The position numbers were made by a program, and so were the translations under genes. From NCBI GenBank assembly GCA_900555765.1, contig USMA01000014.1, forward strand, positions 1-11,918: 11,918 bases of DNA. The letters are read 5' to 3'. This stretch comes from an uncultured Collinsella sp. (GTDB lineage: Bacteria > Actinomycetota > Coriobacteriia > Coriobacteriales > Coriobacteriaceae). The notes under the pieces are model-generated. The model did not search any database. It was not told where the DNA came from and was given only the letters and a program-made list of their open reading frames with translations. This document shows positions 6,892 through 11,918 of the stretch, one piece after another (within the stretch, counting starts at the first letter, position 1; each line of letters opens with the position of its first letter).

Positions 6892-7071
6892 ATGTTTGAT
6901 GACGATGATCTGTTCGATCTGACGGATGACCCGTTTGAGTGGGATATGCTACTCGATGACGATGAGTTGGAGCAGGACCGTAGGAAACGGCAGGACAAGA
7001 AAACTCAGGGTGACGCTTCGAAAAAGCAAGGCAAGCGCCGCCGAGGTCTGTTCGGCGGGCTCTTTGGATAA
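6892..7071 (+). CDS. Small hypothetical protein, acidic N-terminus and basic GLFGGLFG tail
   Basis: A 59-residue protein with no family I recognise. Half of the first 30 residues are Asp or Glu (DDDD at 3-6, DDDE at 22-25) with scattered Phe, Leu and Trp. The region from about 30 to 51 is rich in Lys and Arg (RRKRQDKK, KQGKRRR), and the protein ends GLFGGLFG. Low complexity and charge segregation suggest a disordered linker or adaptor with a short hydrophobic terminus. ATG 6892 is preferred because GGAGG lies 5 nt upstream; ATG 6880 would add MEAA but has no ribosome binding site. It is probably co-transcribed with the HIRAN gene. It could be a chance ORF, but the well-placed start signal, close linkage and clean stop argue for a gene. 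Confidence 0.6.
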   Translation: MFDDDDLFDLTDDPFEWDMLLDDDELEQDRRKRQDKKTQGDASKKQGKRRRGLFGGLFG

Positions 7072-7137
7072 CCGCCGCATCGCTGCGTCTGTATACTTAG
7101 CACGAGTTGAACGCGTTGCGAAATGAGGGCATAGACG

Positions 7138-7683
7138 ATGATGTGGTTTACCGCCGACCTGCACCTGGGCGATACGAATATCTTGCACGACATGGATCGG
7201 CCGTTTGATTCGGTCGAGGAGATGAACCGCAAAGTCATCGATGCCATCAATGAGTGCGTGGCTGTGGACGACCGCCTCTATATCTTGGGAGACTTTACCT
7301 ATCGTTTGCCCCTGGCAGAGGCGGTGCGCCTGCGCGAGCGCATCGAATGCCAGAATGTGACGCTCATCCGTGGTAACCATGACAGCGACTGGGAAGATCC
7401 AGCTGCGCCCCAAATCTGGGAAGACGTGCGTGATTACCTGGAGGTTGCTCCTGGCTATGCCAAGGGCCATCGTCTGGTTATGAGCCACTACCCCATGCTC
7501 AGCTGGAACGGCAAGGCACGTGGCGCCATCATGCTGCACGGGCATATCCACAGCAGGGGTGACCGCACCAACGCACGCAACCGCGATCGCGAACGTCCTA
7601 TCTTTCGCTACGATGTCGGCCTCGACGCCAACGAGTACAAGCCTGTAAGCCGAGACCAAATCCTCGGTTTCTTTGGACTGTAA
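7138..7683 (+). CDS. Calcineurin-like metallophosphoesterase
   Basis: This 181-residue protein has a full set of two-metal phosphoesterase motifs in order: DLH (D7, H9), GD (D52 in GDFTY), GNHD (N80, H81), SHYP (H117) and HGHIH (H136, H138). It should therefore hydrolyse a phosphoester with Mn, Fe or similar metals. The C-terminal YDVGLDANEYKPVS motif is typical of small bacterial phage-lambda-like or YfcE-related phosphoesterases. The substrate is not predictable; nucleic acids, nucleotides and phosphoproteins are all possible. There is no signal peptide, so it should be cytoplasmic. Two ATGs in tandem (7138, 7141) follow GAGGG by 8 and 11 nt. TATACT at 7092-7097 could be a -10 box, giving the gene its own promoter, though no good -35 box is seen. 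It ends before a strong terminator. Confidence 0.9.
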   Translation: MMWFTADLHLGDTNILHDMDRPFDSVEEMNRKVIDAINECVAVDDRLYILGDFTYRLPLAEAVRLRERIECQNVTLIRGNHDSDWEDPAAPQIWEDVRDYLEVAPGYAKGHRLVMSHYPMLSWNGKARGAIMLHGHIHSRGDRTNARNRDRERPIFRYDVGLDANEYKPVSRDQILGFFGL

Positions 7684-7688
7684 TTCTC

Positions 7689-7727
7689 GAACCACCACAA
7701 AGGTGCCTGTCCCCTTTGCGGTGGTTC
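7689..7727 (+). repeat. 15-bp inverted repeat (first hairpin of a tandem pair)
   Basis: gaccaccacaaagg-type arms: 7689-7703 pairs with 7713-7727 over 15 positions with a single mismatch, around a 9-nt loop (tgcctgtcc). It begins 5 bp after the phosphoesterase stop and abuts a second hairpin that looks like the actual terminator. No T-run follows this first stem. Confidence 0.6.
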
Positions 7728-7728
7728 T

Positions 7729-7763
7729 GGCGCTGTTGCCATTATGGCAGCGGCGCCTTTTTT
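7729..7763 (+). terminator. Rho-independent terminator after the phosphoesterase gene
   Basis: A 12-bp G+C-rich stem (7729-7740 with 7746-7757, two G-U pairs, 5-nt loop attat) is followed by six T at 7758-7763. It separates the phosphoesterase unit from the DUF2130 gene. Confidence 0.9.
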
Positions 7764-7821
7764 GTCCGTGCGACGCGGTAGAGTGTAGGCGGTCGAAATT
7801 TGCGTCCATCGAGGAGCTGCT

Positions 7822-9579
7822 ATGAACGAGATCAAGTGCCCGCATTGTGGCGAAGTTTTTAAGGTCGACGCGTCCGGCTATGCGGATATCGTCAAGCAAG
7901 TGCGCGACGCCGAGTTTTCACGTGACCTGGATGAGCGTGTGAAGGCGGTTCAGCGCGAGGGCGAGCAGGCGCTGGAGCTTGAGCGCTCGCGTTCGACGGC
8001 TGCATTGCAGGAGGCAGAGTCTCAGCGCAACGCTCAGCTTGTCGAGCAGAAGAATGCTGCAGCTCAGCAGCTGGCACAAGAGGTTGCCAAGCGCGATGCC
8101 GAGCTTGCCGAGCTGCGCGCCAAGCTCGAGGGCGCTGCCACAGAGCGCGAGAGTGCAAGCCAGCGTGCGGCGGTTGAGGCCCGCGCCGATGCTCAAAAGG
8201 AGAATGCCGAGCTGCAGCGCGAGATCGACAACCTGCGTGCGCAGTTGGGGCGCAAAGATGATGAAGCCAGGCTTGCCGAGGCGGCGGCACGTAATGCTGC
8301 TCAAAACGATTTAGCTGCACGTGATGCTCAGATTGCCGAGCTGCAGGCCAAGCTCGCCGCGGCGGACAAGGCCCAGGAGATGGCGCTTGCCGCTGCCGCG
8401 GCAGAGTCGCAGCGTGAGCTCGATGCCGCTCGCAGCGAGGCCGAGCGCGCGCTTACTGACTATCGCGCGAAGGTGCAAGAGAAGTTTTCCGCCGCAAAGG
8501 CTCAGTCCGAGCAAGAGGCCGAGGGCCTGCGTGCCCAGCTGCGCGAGCAGGAACTGATGGCAAAAATGAACCTGTCGGAGGCAGTCGCCGCGGCGGAGCG
8601 AGAGCGCGATGAAGCACGTGCCAAGCTGACGAGCGAGCTGGCGGTGCGCGATTCTCGCGAGGAGCAAGCCAAGGCGGCACACGAGCTCGAGCTCGCGCAG
8701 GCCAAGCGCGCGAGCGATGACCTGATTCGCTACAAGGATGAAGAGATTGAGCGCCTTAAGGACATGAAGGTCCGCCTGTCCACCAAGATGGTGGGCGAGT
8801 CGCTCGAGCAGCACTGCGAGACCGAGTTCAACCGTCTGCGCATGACGGCGTTTCCCAACGCGTACTTCGAGAAGGATAACGATGCGTCCGAGGGTACCAA
8901 GGGCGACTTTATCTTCCGCGAGTGCGATGCGAGCGGTAACGAGATCATCTCGATCATGTTCGAGATGAAAAACGAGAACGACGAGACCGCGACCAAGCAC
9001 AAGAACGAGGATTTCTTTAAGAAGCTCGACCACGATCGCCGCCAGAAAGGCTGTGAGTACGCGGTACTCTGCACGCTGCTCGAGCCCGAGAGCGAGCTTT
9101 ACAACGCCGGTATCGTGGATGTGAGCTACCGCTACGAGAAGATGTACGTGATCCGTCCACAATTCTTCATTCCCATGATTACGCTGCTGCGCAACGCCGC
9201 CATGGGTTCGCTGCGCTATAAGCAGGAGCTGGCGGAGTACAAGCAGCAGAATATCGACGTTACGAACTTCGAAGCCAAGATGGAGAAGTTCAAGAACGAT
9301 TTCGGCCGCAACTACGAGATTGCGAGCCGCAAGTTCCAAACGGCAATCGATGAGATCGACAAGACGATTAGCCATCTGCAGAAAACCAAGGAGGCGTTGC
9401 TGTCCTCCGAGAACAATCTGCGCCTAGCCAACAAGAAAGCCGACGATCTTACCATTCGCAAGCTCACGTGGGGCAACAAGACCATGAAAGCGGCGTTTGA
9501 CGAGGCACGCGGGACTGCGCCAGAGACAAACGATGAGCCCGCCGAGGCGGATTCGTATGAGGTCGAGGATGCCGAGTAG
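7822..9579 (+). CDS. DUF2130 protein: zinc-finger-like N-terminus, long coiled coil, nuclease-like C-terminal domain
   Basis: A 585-residue protein in three parts. Residues 1-20 hold a CPHCG motif (C6, C9), half of a possible zinc site. Residues about 25-320 are an almost unbroken Ala/Glu/Gln/Arg-rich coiled coil. Residues about 325-500 match the DUF2130 family ([19 protein letters not shown], then [28 protein letters not shown] and [12 protein letters not shown]). Within this, D362 plus E381-x-K383 lie as in a PD-(D/E)XK nuclease core; catalysis is my inference. A further helical stretch (about 460-550) and an acidic tail follow. Length and layout are usual for the family, whose role is unknown. 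GAGGAG lies 5 nt before ATG 7822. The gene is flanked by terminators and so is probably transcribed alone. Nearby HIRAN, phosphoesterase and helicase genes hint at DNA or RNA metabolism, but weakly. Confidence 0.9.
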   Translation: MNEIKCPHCGEVFKVDASGYADIVKQVRDAEFSRDLDERVKAVQREGEQALELERSRSTAALQEAESQRNAQLVEQKNAAAQQLAQEVAKRDAELAELRAKLEGAATERESASQRAAVEARADAQKENAELQREIDNLRAQLGRKDDEARLAEAAARNAAQNDLAARDAQIAELQAKLAAADKAQEMALAAAAAESQRELDAARSEAERALTDYRAKVQEKFSAAKAQSEQEAEGLRAQLREQELMAKMNLSEAVAAAERERDEARAKLTSELAVRDSREEQAKAAHELELAQAKRASDDLIRYKDEEIERLKDMKVRLSTKMVGESLEQHCETEFNRLRMTAFPNAYFEKDNDASEGTKGDFIFRECDASGNEIISIMFEMKNENDETATKHKNEDFFKKLDHDRRQKGCEYAVLCTLLEPESELYNAGIVDVSYRYEKMYVIRPQFFIPMITLLRNAAMGSLRYKQELAEYKQQNIDVTNFEAKMEKFKNDFGRNYEIASRKFQTAIDEIDKTISHLQKTKEALLSSENNLRLANKKADDLTIRKLTWGNKTMKAAFDEARGTAPETNDEPAEADSYEVEDAE

Positions 9580-9598
9580 GGCATAGCGTATAGTGCAA

Positions 9599-9636
9599 AA
9601 GCGGGGCCGCTGGCGATATTGCCTGCGGCCCCGCTT
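9599..9636. terminator. Bidirectional terminator between convergent genes
   Basis: A perfect 12-bp stem (aagcggggccgc 9599-9610 with its complement 9625-9636, 14-nt loop) is followed rightwards by cgttttgtt and leftwards by ttttgc. It lies between the stops of the DUF2130 gene and the converging helicase gene and probably serves both. Confidence 0.85.
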
Positions 9637-9658
9637 CGTTTTGTTCCAGTATGTGCGG

Positions 9659-11918
9659 CTAGTCCTCGAGCAGGTCTTCGATAAAGCCGACGCGGTAGTT
9701 TTTGAAGATGACCTCGCCACCGTCTTGCGTGGCGTCCAGATCGACATCGCCCATGATGCCAAAATCGTGGTCGCCATCCTCGTCAGCAAAGATCTGGTGC
9801 ACGTGCCATACGTGCGCGGTCTTCTCGTCGGACTCGTCGATGGAAAACATCGCGGCGCTGCGGGCATCTCCGTCGGTGAGGATTTCCTCGTGCTGCTCGT
9901 GGTAAGCGTCGAGTGCTTTTTGCCAGCGGATCTCGCTCATGCCCCAGTCGTCGTCGAGCTCGCCCAGGTCGCGAACATGCTCGCGGGCGGCAAGGGTCAC
10001 GCGGCGGAAGAGCGCGTTGCGCACCAGCAGGGTGCAGCCACGGCGGTCTGCCACGACTTCGTCGATGCCCTGCGGCGGTGCGGCGTCGAGGGCTGCCGGG
10101 TTGCCGGCGTTCTCCCACTCGTCCACCAGGCTCGAGTCCACCGAGCGCACCACAAAGCCCAGCCACGAGATAATGTCGCGCAAGCGCTCATCGCGCTTCT
10201 CGATGGGTACGGTGCGATCGAGGGAACGGTAGGCCTCGGCTAGGTAGCGCAGCAGAATGCCCTCGGAGCGGGCGATGCCGAGCTTTTGAATGTAACCCTT
10301 AAAATCGCTCGCGCTTTCCAGCATATCGCGCAGAACGCTCTTGGGAGAGAGCTGGTAGTCGTTTGCCCAGGGCACTTCCTGGCAGTACTTGTCAAAGGCG
10401 GCGTCGAGCAAATCCTCGAGCGGCTTTTCGTACGTGACGTCTTGGATGCGTTCCAGACGCTCCTCATAGTCGACGCCGTCGGCCTTCATCTCGGCCATGG
10501 CGCGATCGCGTGCGGCGCGCTCCTGTGCGCGCAGCACCTGCTTGGGATCCTCGAGCGTAGCCTCGACCATCGAGATCAGATCCATGGTATAGGTCTCACT
10601 CTCGGGGTCGAGCAGCTCCACCGCGGCAAGCAAGAACGGTGAGAGCGGCTGATCGAGGGCAAAGTCCTCGGGCAGGTCGACCGTCAGCGCGTAGTCGATG
10701 TCCGGCGCGGCGTCAGCCGGAGCGTCGGGTGCGGGCGGCACCTCGGTGCGCACGACGACGCCGGAGTCGATGAGCGTTGCGAAGATCTCGTCGGCGCGAA
10801 CCTCGAGCTTGGCCTTTTCCTCGGGGGTTTGCAAGCTCGTCTCGATGAGGTCGTGTACGCGGGCTCGGGCATCGCCGCCCTGCTCGACCACGCTAATCAC
10901 CATGGAGTGTGTGATGCGCAGGCGCGGCGTGAGCGTCTCGGGCTGCGGCTCGATCAGGCGCTCAAAGGTCTGCTTGTTCCAGGTGACACAGCCCTCGGGG
11001 GCCTTCTTCTTTTTAATCTTGCGGAGCTTCTTGGGGTCGTCGCCCGCCTTGGCCATGAGCTTGGTGTTCTCGATCTCGTGCTCCGGTGCCTCGGCGATGA
11101 CCATGCCCTCGGTATCGAAGCCCGAACGGCCGGCGCGACCGGCAATCTGATGGAACTCGCGGGCGCGCAGACGACGCATCTTGTAGCCATCGAACTTGGT
11201 GAGCGCGGTGAGCACCACGGTGTGGATGGGTACGTTGATGCCGACGCCGAGCGTATCGGTGCCGCAGATGACGGGCAACAGGCCCTGCTGTGCCAAGCGC
11301 TCGACCAGCAGACGATAGCGCGGCAACATGCCGGCATGGTGCACGCCGACGCCGCATCCAAGCAGACGTTTGAGAATCTTGCCAAAGGCCGTCGAGAAGC
11401 TCGTCCCCTTTGCCGCGTCTTTGATGGCTTCGCGCTGCTCCTTGCTGGCGATGCCAAAATTGGCGAGCGATTGTGCCGTCGCAAGTGCGGCATCCTGGCT
11501 AAAGTGCACGATATAGAGCGGGGCCTCGCCGCGACGCATCGCGAGCTCGACGGTGCCCTCGAGCGAGGTCGTCACGTAGTCGTAGCTCAACGGCACGGGG
11601 CGTGGGGCATCGACGACCAAGTCACAGGTAGCGCCGGTGTGCTCCTCGAGTGAGGCGGCGATGGCGGTGACATCGCCGAGCGTGGCGCTCATGAGCATAA
11701 ACTGCGTGTGGGGCAGGGTGAGCAGCGGCACCTGCCAGGCCCAGCCGCGGTCGGGGTCGGCAAAGTAGTGGAACTCGTCCATGGCGACGCAGCCAACATC
11801 GGCATCTTCGCCCTCGCGCAGCGCGTCATTGGCAAGGATTTCGGCCGTGCAGCAGATGACGGGTGCCTTGGTGTTGATATGCGTATCGCCGGTGATCATG
11901 CCGACGTTCTCGCGGCCG
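9659..11918 (-). CDS. Ski2-like DExH-box RNA/DNA helicase with DUF3516-type C-terminus, 5' end missing
   Basis: The frame is open to the right window edge, so the N-terminus (including the Walker A motif) lies outside. Numbered from the internal Met at 11899: the TGDTHIN segment at 3-9 (motif Ib region), motif II DEFH at 41-44, motif III SATLGD at 71-76, HHAGMLPRYR at 187-196, motif V GTDTLGVGIN at 213-222 and motif VI QIAGRAGRSGFD at 251-262. These define an ATP-dependent superfamily 2 helicase of the Ski2/Mtr4 type. DEFHYFADPDRGWAWQ and the long C-terminal region (about 300-746) match the actinobacterial DUF3516 helicases as I recall them. The family probably remodels structured RNA or DNA; the bacterial role is not settled. 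A loop of lysines (KKLRKIKKKKAPEG, about 290-303) may contact nucleic acid. It converges on the DUF2130 gene. Confidence 0.9.
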   Translation of the reverse strand, partial: GRENVGMITGDTHINTKAPVICCTAEILANDALREGEDADVGCVAMDEFHYFADPDRGWAWQVPLLTLPHTQFMLMSATLGDVTAIAASLEEHTGATCDLVVDAPRPVPLSYDYVTTSLEGTVELAMRRGEAPLYIVHFSQDAALATAQSLANFGIASKEQREAIKDAAKGTSFSTAFGKILKRLLGCGVGVHHAGMLPRYRLLVERLAQQGLLPVICGTDTLGVGINVPIHTVVLTALTKFDGYKMRRLRAREFHQIAGRAGRSGFDTEGMVIAEAPEHEIENTKLMAKAGDDPKKLRKIKKKKAPEGCVTWNKQTFERLIEPQPETLTPRLRITHSMVISVVEQGGDARARVHDLIETSLQTPEEKAKLEVRADEIFATLIDSGVVVRTEVPPAPDAPADAAPDIDYALTVDLPEDFALDQPLSPFLLAAVELLDPESETYTMDLISMVEATLEDPKQVLRAQERAARDRAMAEMKADGVDYEERLERIQDVTYEKPLEDLLDAAFDKYCQEVPWANDYQLSPKSVLRDMLESASDFKGYIQKLGIARSEGILLRYLAEAYRSLDRTVPIEKRDERLRDIISWLGFVVRSVDSSLVDEWENAGNPAALDAAPPQGIDEVVADRRGCTLLVRNALFRRVTLAAREHVRDLGELDDDWGMSEIRWQKALDAYHEQHEEILTDGDARSAAMFSIDESDEKTAHVWHVHQIFADEDGDHDFGIMGDVDLDATQDGGEVIFKNYRVGFIEDLLED

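Noticed and set aside
8311..9375. 354-codon leftward frame within the DUF2130 gene
   Set aside because: Leu/Ala/Arg-rich antisense of the coiled coil, no motifs and no start signal.
10829..11653. 274-codon rightward frame antisense to the helicase
   Set aside because: Overlaps conserved helicase motifs on the other strand and shows no family pattern.

Overview
The window looks like a chromosomal segment from a moderately high-G+C Gram-positive anaerobe. The gene families (MocR-type regulator, reverse rubrerythrin, DUF3516 helicase, DUF2130 protein, and a Coriobacteriia-like nuclease-fold protein) and the codon use suggest class Coriobacteriia, perhaps Collinsella or a close relative. This is an inference from recalled family resemblance; no search was run. 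There are nine supported protein genes. Two are cut by the window edges: the regulator on the left and the helicase on the right. I see no RNA genes, CRISPR arrays or transposases.

Left part (1-2722): the window opens inside a PLP-dependent MocR/GntR-type regulator. A gene for a PD-(D/E)XK/DUF559-like protein of unknown role follows. Two copies of one structured repeat, 119 and 101 bp, bracket this gene in the same orientation. The first copy contains the stop codon of the regulator, and the second encodes the last residues of the nuclease-like protein. This bracketed cassette is the most unusual thing in the window.

Middle part (2723-6546): a reverse rubrerythrin (peroxide/oxygen defence) is read leftwards and has its own promoter and terminator. 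A divergent, tightly coupled pair follows: an iron-dependent alcohol dehydrogenase and a class 3 aldehyde dehydrogenase, which together would interconvert alcohol, aldehyde and acid. A 16-bp palindrome in their leader is a candidate operator. After the pair come a hairpin and about 200 bp with no convincing gene.

Right part (6547-11918): several genes with nucleic-acid flavour lie together. They are a stand-alone HIRAN protein, a tiny acidic/basic protein, a calcineurin-like phosphoesterase, a long coiled-coil DUF2130 protein with a nuclease-like D...ExK signature, and, converging from the right, a Ski2-like DExH helicase with a DUF3516-type tail. Strong terminators separate the phosphoesterase from the DUF2130 gene, and the DUF2130 gene from the helicase, so these are separate transcription units.
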